Source of the DNA: Gigaspora rosea
Taxonomy: Eukaryota > Glomeromycota > Glomeromycetes > Diversisporales > Gigasporaceae
Assembly (NCBI GenBank): GCA_003550325.1
Contig: QKWP01000036.1
Location: forward strand, 635,805-699,804
Reading direction: 5' to 3'
Length of the DNA stretch: 64,000 bases
Shown: one piece after another, positions 12,181 to 24,399 of the stretch
Numbering within the stretch: position 1 is the stretch's first letter
Layout: each line of letters starts with the position of its first letter
Notes under the pieces: generated by a model
Database searches by the model: none
What the model was told of the DNA's origin: nothing
Seen by the model: only the letters and a program-made list of their open reading frames with translations
Position numbers and translations under genes: made by a program

Positions 12181-13770
12181 CAAAATAACAAAAATTACAA
12201 AATCACAAAATCACAAAATTACAAAATTGCAAAATTCAGAACTACAATTACAAAATTAAATTCACAAAAATCACAAAATTACTGCAAAATTACAAAATTA
12301 TAAAATTACAAAATTACATAATTACAATATTATAAAATTATGAAATTGCAAAATTACAAAATCACAAAATCACAAAATTACTAAAATTACCAAATTACAA
12401 AATTACAAAATCATAAAATTACAAAAATTACCAAATCACAAAATCAAAAAATCACAAAATTACAAAATTACAAAATTACAAAATTACAAAATCATAAAAT
12501 TACAAAATTACCAATTATAAAATTACAAATTACCAAATCACAAAATCACAAAATTACAAAATCATAAAATTACAAAAATTACCAAATCACAAAATCAAAA
12601 AATCACAAAATTACAAAATTACAAAATTACAAAATTACAAAATCATAAAATTACAAAATTACCAATTATAAAATTACAAATTACCAAATCACAAAATCAC
12701 AAAATTACAAAATCATAAAATTACAAAAATTACCAAATCACAAAATCAAAAAATCACAAAATTACAAAATTACAAAATTACAAAATTACAAAATCATAAA
12801 ATTACAAAATTACCAATTATAAAATTACAAATTACCAAATCACAAAATCACAAAATTACAAAATCATAAAATTACAAAAATTACCAAATCACAAAATCAA
12901 AAAATCACAAAATCAAAAAATCACAAAATCAAAAAATCACAAAATCACAAAATCACAAAATTACAAAATTATAAAATCACAAAATCACAAAATTGCAAAA
13001 ATCACAAAAATCACAAAATCACAAAATTACAAAATCATAAAATCACAAAATCATAAAATCACTAATTGCAAAATTACAAAATCAAAAAATTGCAAAATTA
13101 CAAAAATCGCAAAATTACAAAATTAAAAAATCACAAAATCATAAAATCACAAAATTGCAAAATCACAAAATTGCAAAATCACAAAATCACAATATCATAA
13201 AATCGCAAAATCACAAAATTGCAAAATTATAAAATTGCAAAATCATAAAATCACAAAATCATAAAATTGCCAAATCACAAAATTGCAAAATTGCAAAATC
13301 ATGAAATGCAAAATCACAAAATTGCAAAATCACAAAATTGCAAAATCACAAAATTGCAAAATCACAAAATTACAAAACCATAAAATCTCCAAATTACAAA
13401 ATTGCAAAATCACAAAATTGCAAAATCACAAAATCACAAAATCATAAAATCGCCAAATCACAAAATTGCAAATTTGCAAAATTGCAAAATCACAAAATCA
13501 CAAAATCACAAAATTGCAAATTACAAAATCACAAAATTACAAAATCACAAAATCGCAAAATTGCAAAATTATAAAATCACAAAATCACAAAATTTTATTT
13601 CCAAATTAGGTAATAATTTCCTTTTATAGTAATCACAAAATTGCAAAATCGCAAAATCACAAAATCACAAAATTTTATTTTCAAATTTGGTAATAATTTT
13701 CTTATATAGTAATCACAAAATCGCAAAATCACAAAATCACAAAATTACACAATTTTATTTCCAAATTGGG
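12180..13770. repeat. CAAAATCA minisatellite, right arm, with higher-order repeats
   Basis: Complement of the left arm. At 12411, 12562, 12713 and 12864 the same pattern (TCATAAAATTACAAAAATTA...) recurs at exactly 151 bp spacing, a higher-order tandem repeat of about three full units. The plus-strand ORFs here are again KSQNHKI-type satellite translations. Confidence 0.9.
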
Positions 13771-14214
13771 TAATAATTTCCTTTTATAGTAATAATTTTA
13801 GCACTAAAACACTAAAAACATTAAACCACTAAAACGCTAAAACAATACAAACACAAATTATGTCACTTTGTGTACCTATGGTACACCGTAAATAACATCT
13901 AATAGAAGATCAATATAAAACATTTCAATTTCAATAAATTGTGTTTGAATTGGCTCAATAGTTATATTAATATGATCTTAAATTCAGAAAATGTAATATA
14001 ATTTGATTGAAATATTTAAATTAGTTTTTTAAGAATATAAAAAAATTTGCTAGGAATTTTGTTGCAAAAATAAAATTCTCATCCATTCATGAAAGTTTAT
14101 CTAAAACTTCTTTTCTTACTAGCATTTTAAAAAGAGCTTCTATAATTGAATCAATAATTTGGTAAAAATTCTTAATCGCATTAAAAAATGAAACCAACAT
14201 GTTTTAATAATATT

Positions 14215-14500
14215 AAGTATAGCTAATTCTGGATTATCTAAATAATTTTGAAATATGGGTATGGGCAGGGTTGGCAATGGACTATGATGGTCTCTGAAAA
14301 AGATTCAATAGACATTGTCTATTGGTATCTGCTAAGCCACTTTTTGGTCCATTGGCCAACCCTGGGTACGGGACTATGTAGATTTTATAAATAAAAATTA
14401 AGTATAGCTAATTCTGGATCATCTAAATAATTTTGAAATATGGGTTTTTGCCTTGAAAATGATCTTACTGACTATGTAAACTTTATAAATAAAAATTAAA
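14215..14500. repeat. Tandem duplication interrupted by a MITE
   Basis: AAGTATAGCTAATTCTGGAT...GAAATATGGGT is present at 14215 and at 14399. Removing the 99 bp insertion at 14266 plus its 8-bp duplication leaves an original repeat spacing of about 78 bp. Confidence 0.65.
14266..14364. mobile_element. 99 bp hAT-type MITE
   Basis: Ends CAGGGTTGGC(C)AATGGAC are inverted repeats. Flanks GGTATGGG (14258-14265) and GGTACGGG (14365-14372) form an 8-bp target duplication with one difference. TIR start and duplication length are typical of hAT elements. Confidence 0.7.
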
Positions 14501-14659
14501 ATTTCTAGCCATTTAGTAATTTGAATTAAATAAATTTTTTTATTTTGTAAAGTTTAGAAAGTTTTACAAAATAAAAAAAATTTTATTTGAATGGATTACT
14601 TGATGGCTAGAAATTTTAATTTTTAATCATAAAATCTGCATAGTCCTTAAGTGATCAAA

Positions 14660-15147
14660 TAGTAAAATTTTATATAAAATAGGATTTTTAATAATTTTAT
14701 TAATAAATTACACAAAATGCTACAATTTTCTAAATTTTACTAATTGATTTATACTTCTTACACTAAATAAACTTGTTTAGTATCAAAAAACATATATGTA
14801 TATTCAAATTCAAACTAGCTTGCAAACTTTGGACCAGCCCGGACCAAATAGTTGAGTTTAAGCTTAGTATAAAGTTTAAAATAATAAAATTTAAAGTTTG
14901 AATCTGGTCTGGACCAGACCAAACCCAAACCCAAATCTAGGAGTACTAGTTTATATAAATGCTAGACTAAACCTAAACATGTTCTTACAAACTAAACCTA
15001 AACTAAACCTGAACCAGCTCTAAAAGTTTAGTACTAAACTATATCTGAACATGGTTTAAAATGTTTAAGTTCAGGTTCAATATTGAACCTGAACCTGAAC
15101 TTGATCTAAATTCAGTTTAGTTTAGGTTCATAGGAATACTAGATATT
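14660..15147. repeat. Dispersed repeat with GAACCTGAAC/GTTTAG motifs (inverted relative to 36.0 kb copy)
   Basis: Contains AATAAACTTGTTTAGTATC, a (CCAAA/GGACCAG) stretch and many AACCTGAAC units, ending at GGTTCATAGGAATACTA. The same order in opposite orientation occupies 36012-36454 and 36644-36760. Confidence 0.65.
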
Positions 15148-15542
15148 TTTGAAAATAAGCTACTCCAAAATAAGCTACTCTCTAATTTTTTTTAAAAATC
15201 TCAAAAAATTTGTTAGCAGTTGCTATATATAAAGTCTAAATTTTGCTAATTAAATCTAAAAAGTTCTATTAAGTAAATGTGTTCAGGACATCAAAATACA
15301 CTTATAGTAAAAATTTGGTATTATTTGGATAACTTTTTATTCATATATTTTTCAATTTCTTAAAAAATTCAACAATTTAAAAATAAGCTACTTCTACATT
15401 TTTTTGTATAATTTTTTGTCCAAAAAAGATGACTTATTTTCAGAAATATACAGAACTAAGTTAATTTGATAAAGAAAAGTAGATATTTGGGTGAATAGCA
15501 TAGTAGTTATACTCTGAAATCACAAATTACAAGATTGCTATT

Positions 15543-16323
15543 GGCCAGTGCGAAAAGATAGATATCTCAATATTTTAATTAAAAAGTACTACTAATAAAA
15601 GTTTTTAAATTATTAATAATATAATTAAAAAATTTTTACAATTGAATAACTATGGTATTAATGATTATTTTGCTTAATTATATTATTTATATTTCTTTTA
15701 TATAAAAATAGATGAAAGCTAACTTTTTATATAAAAAAAATTACAAAAAAATTGTTTTTAAAAAATTATATTTTAATTAATATTTTAATGAATTTGAAAG
15801 TTTAAAGCTTGCTACAACGCATGACTAGCTATAGATTCAAAAAAACTATATTTAAAATTTCATAAAAAAATAATCTCTAGATAAAAAGTTATTAAATATT
15901 AAAGTTGATGTATTTGTATTAAAAATCATTAATTTACTATATGTATTATATATATTTAATAGTAAAACTAAGTTTAAAAATAACTATTAGTAAATTTTTT
16001 TTATATTTTATATAAACAAATATTTAAATTTTAAAATAATCTTTTTTATTATCTAATAAAATAAAGTTAAATTAAAAAACTTAAATTTTATAAAAAAAAA
16101 TTTTTATTACTATATCACGATCAAATTTATCATTTTTAAATATACTAAAAAGTTATTGCTAAAAATTTTTTTGATTTTTTATATAAAATAATTAATTAAA
16201 TTATATTAACCCCTTTTCTATCTGCTAAAATAATTTTTTAAATTAAAAAAAATTACATTTTATTACTAAAAAAATTACTATTAATTTTTATTTGAGGTAT
16301 CTATCTATCTTTTTGTACTGGCC
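15543..16323. mobile_element. 781 bp inverted-repeat-bounded element, AT-rich interior
   Basis: GGCCAGTGCGAAAAGATAGA at the left end is matched by the complement of TCTATCTTTTTGTACTGGCC at the right. The interior is almost pure AT with no ORF. No clear target duplication was found, so the class is open. Confidence 0.45.
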
Positions 16324-17932
16324 TATATTTGAATATATCTAGTAGTAAATAGCAAAATATACTAGTTAATTATACTAATTTAAAGACTAAAATACTATAA
16401 AAAATAAGAACCCAGAATATCAATTGATAGATCTAAAAATATTAAATAGGTAGTTGTTTGGTAGTTCAAAACTTATAGTATTGTACTTGATAGCTAAAAC
16501 CTTGATTTGAATATACAAAATTACAAGATATAATAGAACCCAAGACATCTAGTATAGGGGTAATACTTTACTAAAATTTAGAAAATAAAAACTATTTTTT
16601 GCAATTATCTTAGAATTTAGTAGACCAATTTGAATGAACTTTTTTTTAAAATAAAGCTCTTAATAAGATATATCTGACAAAAAAAAACTTATTCAATTCT
16701 AATTAGATTGCTAATATTTATTATTTAATATCTATTTACTTTGAGGCTTACACCCTACCTTTAGGTAATATATTAGTTAAATTTAATTAGCTAAAATTTT
16801 TTATTTAAGATAAGATTTGGCCCAACCCCATCTTCTAAAATATTATCTAATAAATGTTAGTACCCTTACTAGATCAAAATTTATTTAAGTAAATATAGTT
16901 TTGTTATTTTTAGCAAATTAGATGAAATTGGCCAAAATCTAGTTATGAACTATATAAGGGTTCTGACATAATAAAAGGCTAAAATCTAATATGCAAAATA
17001 CTTCATGAACTATAGTGCTATTTTATTGATGTATAGCATTAGACCAATAAGTTTTTTTGTACCAATAATGCCAGATGGTCCTTACTAGGAGCTATAAATT
17101 GGTGTAGTATTATTATAGAACAGCTTTGGACAATAGGTTGACAATTTATTAAAGCAAAATTATTTAAAATTTATTAAGATCACCTACTTTAATTTTTAAT
17201 TTAAATGTAGTTTGCACCTAAAAAAAATATATAATTATATATTTTTTATACAAATTTATTAATTATAAAGTCTGAACTAAACAATTTTGAACATTTGGAT
17301 ATTTTGGATATAAACAAGATCAAAAAAGGCTTTGGATAGCCAAAATATACAACACTAGATTGGAGTGCATACTAGATACTTGGATGGTTGAAATAGACAA
17401 GCTGAGTAGTAGCTAAAAATATTTGAAGTTAATAATATAGTAATACATAGATGAATAGCTTAGCATGCTAGTTTAAGATATAGATAGTCTTTCTTCTTTA
17501 TAATTATGCTGTTTGTATCAAAAAAATTGCTGATTATAAAAGAGTATAATTATAGAAGTTTTTTTATAAGTTTTTTAATAAATCGTCTCAAAAATTGAAG
17601 TGATTGTATAGGAGTTGTAATTATATAGAAGGTGATTATAAAGGAGGGCTATATAAAAAAATATTTTAAAAGTATTATTAATTTTAAAGCAAACTTGTTT
17701 ACTAAAGATCTTACTACAAAAAAAAACTTATTTTGTTTTAGAAATTTTTATATATAATAGATAAACAACAAATAAATTAAAAAAATACTATAGCTAATCC
17801 TATAATTATTTTTCTGTTTTTGTAATTATGTTAATTGTATATTGAATAAAAGATATAGTTTAGTCAATTTGGCTAAAGTTAAATATTATATGTGATAATT
17901 AGTTTAGTAATTAATCTGAAAAAAGCAACTAT
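16324..17932. other. AT-rich stretch without recognisable features
   Basis: Both strands give only short, stop-riddled frames. No inverted ends or tandem repeats stand out. Confidence 0.5.
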
Positions 17933-17934
17933 TA

Positions 17935-18286
17935 TAGTCAATCTCCATAAATGCAATTTGTGCGACAAGCCTACAACATGCATTTAGGGAGGTTTGTATT
18001 TAGAGAGAGCCAATTAAATTTCAATTCAAAAATTAGATCATTAAGCTTGTATAATTTCTACCAAAAACTGTATAACCTATTTAAAACTAAAATTTGATTG
18101 GCTACGTGCATTTAGAGAGGTTAGTGTAATATGAAATATTATTTAAAAGAACATGCATTTACAGAATATAGAACATGCAATTAACACTAATAACATCTTA
18201 CAGAAAAGAAAAAAATGTACATTTAGAAAGGTATTGTATTTATGGAAGTTGCATTTATAGGGGTTGCATTTATGGAGGTTCAACTG
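17935..18286. mobile_element. 352 bp TA-flanked MITE, pogo/Tc1-like ends
   Basis: Left TAGTCAATCTCCATAAATGC and the complement of the right end, CAGTTGAACCTCCATAAATGC, form the TIR; TA lies on both sides (17933-17934, 18287-18288). The interior repeats CATTTA(G)GGAGG-like units. A short ORF across the right end is not a gene. Confidence 0.55.
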
Positions 18287-18520
18287 TATATGCATTTGTA
18301 TTTTTTATATAATAGATACTTGTATAATAGTAAATTTGCAAATTTTTATATTCTTTTCTTTAATTTTAAGTATTTTGAAATTTACAAAGCCAATTTTAAT
18401 GCTCTAACTACTATTAACATTAGAAGAATCTTCTATATACCTTTAATTAGAACATAAGAAATTTTATTTAGTATAATAGAGCCTTTTTAATATTTAAAGA
18501 ATTATTTTAACTAATTATAT

Positions 18521-19967
18521 GGGCATTATTTTATAGCGACCCATTGCCATGGCGACCCGTGATCAGCCATTCAAAAGCGATCACATGGTTAGCTTTTTTT
18601 ATTAAAAAAAAACTTTGCAAAACTTTGTGAACCTTTGCGAACCTTTGTGAAACAAAAAAAAACTCTGAAACTTTGCAAAACTTTATGAAACTTTGCAAAA
18701 CTTTGCAAAACTTTGCAAAACGAAAAAAAATTTACGAACTTCATTGCACGATGAAGTGATGAACACCATTTTTTATTATTTTAAAAAAAAAACTTCATGA
18801 AATACATGTAATATAAAAAAACAAAACTTGCGAACCTTTATGAAACCTTGCAAAAACTTTACGAAACAAAAAAAAATTTTACAAATATCAATACACAATG
18901 AAGTGATAAAATCTCATTTTTTATTATTTAAAAAAAAAACTTTGTGAAATAAAATAATAATAATAATAAAAAAAAAACTTTGTGAAGCTTTGCAAAACTT
19001 TGTGAAAACTTTGCAAAACAAAAAAAAATTTATACATAATTGCACAATAAGCATTATTGCGTAACAAAATGACGAAGCCACCAAAACCACTAATCTATCC
19101 ACACCAAAACCACCAATCCACTATGACAAAGGATGGCGAAAGAAACAGCCTATCTACTGTGACAAAGACAGCGAAAGCAGAAGGTGAAAACAACGAATAA
19201 TCCTTGAAAGAACTACTAAAAATGACAAGTTTACCGAAAGAACTCATAAAAGACAAGAGACAAACACACCAAAAAAAGACAAATTAACTGGAAAAGTTTA
19301 CTGGAAAATTAAACAAAAAATGATGAAGAACTTAACCGAAAAATAACGAAAAATCAATGCAGAAACAGATGAACTTATCGAAAGAACCCATTAAAAAGTA
19401 ACAAATTTACTGAAAAAATCTACCAAAAAAAAACTAACAACGAAAAGCTTACGGTACTGGAAAATTCACCAAAAATGATGAAGATTTACTAGAAGAACCC
19501 ACGAAGAACAACACCAAAAAATGATGAACTTGCTAAAAGACCCACCAAAAAATGAGAAAACCCACCAAAAATAACGACAAACTTGCTGGAAGAATCTACT
19601 AAAACCAATGAAAACCTATTAACTCTATGAAAAACCCAACGCAGAACTTGGTGAAAGAACTTGAAAAAAACCTACTGAATCACACAATCTAAGCACGACC
19701 AACTTCATGAGGCTTCAACTATGACACCAACTATGACACCAATGATAGCACCAATGAAAGCACTGTGACAGCTCCTGCGAAGACTTCACAATGACTCAAA
19801 ATAACTATTAAAAAATATTGCGTTAATAAAAAACAAAAAAAAATAAAATATTAATAAAATAAAATAGAAATAAAAAAAACAGATCATCTATATGATCGCC
19901 AATCTAAAAAATGATTAGTCAATCATATAGGGTCGCCATAGTGATGGGTCGCTATCTATAATTTTCC
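18521..19967. mobile_element. 1.45 kb MULE-like element with 9-bp duplication
   Basis: Flanks TAATTATAT at 18512-18520 and 19968-19976 are identical 9-bp target duplications, typical of Mutator-like elements. Both ends carry the internally repeated TIR AGCGACCCAT...ATGGCGACCC. The interior is low-complexity: AACTTTGCAAAACTTTG runs on the left, CACCAAAAATGACGAA-type runs on the right. No transposase. A second, larger member lies at 61240-63365. Confidence 0.75.
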
Positions 19968-20544
19968 TAATTATATTATCACTTGGATATATCAGTTACT
20001 TGATTTAAAAAATATAGTAAGAAATTAATTAACTTTAAAGAACCCATTTTTTTAAACTACTTGGAATTAAAAATTAAAATATTAAACTAGATTATTAAAT
20101 ACTACTAAATACTATATATATTTAAAATTTAATAAAGATTTATATGTATATTTTTAAATAAATTTAATTAAAATATAATTAAAATAACCAGTAGTGATAA
20201 TTACTACTAGTTACACAGCAGTATAAAAAGATCAGCTATTCTTTTTTTTTGTTTCTTTTTTTCTTTCTTTCTTTTTCTTTAAAGTCCTATGTTTATACTA
20301 GTGATGCTACTGAAATTGATTTTTGAAAAAGGCCTATTTCGTCTTCATTAGAGAAAATTAAAATTTTTTATAAGGAAGAGCAAATAAAATTTATATAGAT
20401 ATGTTCTTTATAATTTCATCTATTCAAAAAAAGTATCAAATAATTTTGTTTTTCAAGTAAAATAGGTCAAAAACAATTTCGTCTTCAAATTTTAATTTCG
20501 GGTTTTAGAACCCAAAATGCTTTCGTCCTCATGTATAGTTTATA

Positions 20545-20830
20545 GGGTTTTATAATTTATTGCACCTGCAATACATTGCACCCCTTCTATTAATTAAAAA
20601 GTTTCCCTATGAAACCACCCTTGGAGTTCTAATAAAAAATACTCTGCATGAAATTTTGGCATAAACTATACCCCTGCTCCATCCCAGACCTTAACCCTAA
20701 CCTAATATTAATTAAATTTTATTTTTTGCTTTGATAAAAATTTCTTTAATTGTTTGTTACACAAAATTGATGATCCATATAGTTATAATAGGGTGCAATA
20801 TATTGCACTGTGCAATAAATTATAAATCCC
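20545..20830. mobile_element. 286 bp MULE-type MITE
   Basis: TIRs GG(T/A)TTTATAATTTATTGCAC at both ends; identical 9-bp flanks TAGTTTATA at 20536-20544 and 20831-20839. The interior contains CCTTAACCCTAACC and resembles the interior of the element at 57962-58312. Confidence 0.75.
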
Positions 20831-21812
20831 TAGTTTATACCCCCAGATTTATTATTCATACCCCTACAAATTTAACATTTTTTAAAATTGAGCAAAAATA
20901 TTTTAGTAACTGCCAGATCAAATTTAGTAAACTTTTTTTTTAAATTCTATAGATTCATAGAATTTAAATAAAAAAAAGTTTATTGAATTTGGTCTAGTAG
21001 TTGCTGAGATATCTTTGCTCAAAGTTTGAAAAAAATCAAAACGTCTATCAAAACAAACTATACAAAATTTATTTTTAAATTTGAGCAAAGATATTTTTGC
21101 AACTACTAAACCAAATTTAATGAACTTTTTTTGTTTGAATTCTATAAATCTATAGAATTAAAATGAAAAAAATTTATGGAATTTAACTTGAGTTATCTTC
21201 ACTCAAATTTTTAAAAAAATTCAAACAGTCTATCAAAACAGAAGCTGCGCCAAAATTTTTTCCAAACTTTAAATGAAGATATCTTAGCAACTACCAAGTC
21301 AAATTCAATAAATTTTTTTATTTGGTTTCTTTGAATTCATAGAATTCAAATAAAAAAATTTATTGAATTTGACTTGGTAATTGCTAAGATATCTTTATTT
21401 AAAGTTTGAAAAAAATTTTGGTACAGCTTCTGTTTTGATAGACATTTCAAATTTTTTTTAAAATTTGAGTGAAGATAACTCTATAACTTTTAAATTAAAT
21501 TTTATAAATTTTTTTTATTTTAATTCTATTGATTCATAGAATTCAAACAAAAAAAGTTTATTAAATTTGGTTTAGTATTTGCAGAAATATCTTTGCTCAA
21601 AGTATAAAGTAAATTTTGTATAGTTTTTTTTTGATAGATAGTTTGATTTTTTTCAAATTTTGAGCAAAGATATCTTAGCAACTACTGGACCAAATTCAAT
21701 AAACTTTTTTTTATTTGAATTCTATAGATCTATAGAATGTAAAAGAAAAAGTTTACTAAGTTTGATCTGATAGTTACTAAGGAGTATGAATAATAGATAT
21801 GGGGGTATAAAA
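20831..21812. mobile_element. ~0.98 kb foldback element (near-complete palindrome)
   Basis: The two halves are inverted copies about a centre near 21335 (GAATTCATAGAATTC). The outer ends read TATACCCCCAGATTTATTATT and its complement. Each arm contains smaller hairpins built on GAATTCTATAGATCTATAG-like sequence and repeats of GCAAAGATATCTTAGCAACT. No coding capacity. Confidence 0.7.
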
Positions 21813-22729
21813 ATAGGACCCTTTTTTTATTGTTTTTTTTATTACTGTATTTACAGTTGTAATACAGTTTGTATTATTTATTTTGGTGTTTTTCTTTCAT
21901 GTCTAGTATTTAATTTAGTAATTCTTGTAATGCTGTTTTTTTTGTTATAAATATTGCTATATATCTTTTTTTTCATTATTGGAGTCATAAAATTTGGTAC
22001 TTCTTTAGACACAGGTTAGTTATTTTTATGCATATAGCTAAGTATTTTGTTTCTTTTGTTTTTAGTTTCATTTTTTGTATTAATGCAGTACTAACTCTTC
22101 TTTTTGGATATTGAATTGTTTACCATCATTTATGTTTTCCATTCTGCTGCTATTAATTGGAAAGCTTTTATGGTTAGTGTTGAGTTTTGTTGTATTATAT
22201 TGGTACTTTTTTTGTCATTTTGTCATTTTTTAGCATAATTATAAAGATAAGTATTCTATTTTTTTGTTGTTCTGTATTAGTTTGTGTACATGCTAACTAA
22301 CTCTTCTTTTCTGTAACAAGATTATTTGCTGTAGGTAGCTGTCACATATCATTTTTTTTAATGCTTTTTTCAAAGTCTTTGTTTGTCATATGCTGTTAAG
22401 ATATTGTGATTTAGTTAGGATTATAGTTAGGGTTTGAATATAGTTGATTGTACTAGGCATCTAGAAAAATAGAATAACGCAAAGGTGATAGCCATAGTGA
22501 GCGACTATAGAGTTTGCTTTATTTACTCTTGTAGGTGTTGCTGAGTGTAATCAAAGTGTGATGTATTTATTTTCTAGAAATTTTTAATAAAATGTATATT
22601 TTAGTTGTATTACATAAAAATAATGTAAAAAAGTATGCAGCAATAATTGCATAATGAATGCATTGTATAAATATTTATTAAAATAAATTAAATTTTTTGG
22701 TTATACAAAAGGGTAATGACAGTCACCAC
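21813..22729. other. T-rich stretch, no gene recognised
   Basis: Long T-runs and phased TTTTTGTAT-like sequence. No open frame of note on either strand. Confidence 0.45.
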
Positions 22730-23141
22730 CAATATTTAAAATTTGATGTTCTTATGCTCTCATGAGAACACTAAATTTTTTTAAGAACATTAAAATGTTC
22801 TCTTATTTGAGAACATTTTGTACTGATAAAATGTTCTCAAAATATTTTTAGTTTTAGTTTTTTTTACATATTTGAAGAAAAGATTCATAGTTGCAAAAAG
22901 TTAAATAAGTAGATTACATGATCAATTCAACCAATTTAAATGTTCTAAGTACTATTAAAATCAGAAAGCCTTTGTTTATAACTTTACTTAAAAGTCCAAG
23001 ATAGGTTTATACAATAAAAATATATGCATATTTAAAAAATAAAATTTATATAATGAGAACATTAAAAATTTTTTGAGAACATTAATACTCTAAATTTAGT
23101 TCATTTGAGAATATAATTTTGAATTTGAATTTTAAACACTG
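22730..23141. mobile_element. 412 bp hAT-type MITE (CA(A/G)T(A/G)TTTAAAATT ends)
   Basis: Left CAATATTTAAAATTTG and complement of the right end CAGTGTTTAAAATTC are TIRs. Flanks GTCACCAC (22722-22729) and GTTACCAC (23142-23149) form an 8-bp duplication with one change. The interior carries several AATGTTCTC/GAGAACATT palindromes. Same end family as 36987-38048. Confidence 0.6.
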
Positions 23142-24399
23142 GTTACCACTGGTTATAGTTAGTAATATTCAATTTAATTTAAATAATTTTTTTGTATAAA
23201 TTTATATATATATATAGAATTATGTAAGTCAACACATCTAATTTATAAGTAATAGCACTGTGATTAATATAGTTAACTAAACAATGCTAACTAGTGATAC
23301 AAATTAAAAAAAATTAACAACTAATTGAAACCAACTTAATTAATTAGTCGATTAATTGACTAGTTACAAGATTATAAGTGATTTTTATATAAAGATTACC
23401 TAGATTTACTATAAATTATAATTTATCATTAAATTTGGTTTGTTAATAAGTTTAGTATATAATTGCAATAATACAATTATTGTAATAATTACATATATTA
23501 TGCTTAGAGATGGGAAAAATGCGCATTTTATAATAAATGCACATGAATACACATTAATGGCATGATATATAAAATGTGCATACTGCATGATAAAAAATTT
23601 TTTTAATTTTTATCTTTATTATTGAAATATATCTAACTAAAGATACTACATATTGATTCTTAATCGGATTTTGCCTATATATATAAATTTTTACAAATTT
23701 GCTAATTGTAAACCTAGTAACGGCTGAAGCTGGAATTTTTAATTATTTTAATATGAAATTTCAAAAAATTTTCAGGTCTTTTGTTAGGGGACTTCATCAT
23801 TGCTTATCTTATATAATTTGACACCTGACCCATGGCTCTGCCATGGGAGCTTTGTATAGAACTTTAGAATCTTAGTTAAAATCTGTAAATTCGCATTATG
23901 AAATATTCATAAATATGCTGAGTTAGTTTGCATTGAATCATAATAAAAAAATTCTGTTACTGAACATACTATTCTATCAACTACAGTACATGGTCAAGAT
24001 TGAGTTAGTTTGCATTAAAATTATGTTATTACAAAATTCTGCCACAGAATTCACACTCTATTTCAGTATGGTTGAGCTAGTTTTTATTAGAATTATTGTG
24101 ATTTTTATCATGAGTTTTTATGAAAAATTCTATTACAAAATTTGTTCGCTATACCAGTAATTACAATATATAGTGGGTTAGTTTGAATCAGTATAAGCTA
24201 ACTATTACAAAGCTCATAACTCCTTTTAAAATAAGTGTTACAAAGAGAAAACCTTGTATTGCTATATTACTTTTAGCTCATTGATCACCTTTTGAACATA
24301 ACCGTAATTTTAGATCAAACACACAATGTTGATTTTTCGTTTTGCATTACATGGATTTCAAAATTCAGGACGGACGGATGGGGGGTTTTTTTTTAAATA

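Larger units (their letters stand above)
10130..13888. mobile_element. 3.76 kb TA-flanked element with ~130 bp inverted ends and inverted satellite arms
   Basis: The terminal inverted repeats begin CGGTGTACCATAGG and match over roughly 130 bp with few differences. Each end is flanked by TA (10128-10129 and 13889-13890), as in Tc1/mariner-type insertions. Inside each end, three copies of a ~42 bp motif (ATAAAAGGAAATTATTACC...GGAAATAAAATTTTG) alternate with a CAAAATCA/TGATTTTG minisatellite, in opposite orientation on the two sides. No transposase is visible in the middle (about 10980-12060), only a ~57-codon open stretch at 10980-11151 of unknown nature. Confidence 0.75.

Noticed and set aside
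10235..13629. Open frames of KITKSQN-type repeats on either strand
   Set aside because: They are translations of the 8-9 bp satellite; four frames and both strands give similar peptides, and there is no start context or splice logic.
12180..13770. CRISPR-like array
   Set aside because: The repeat has no unique spacers, units are 8-9 bp and the genome is eukaryotic.
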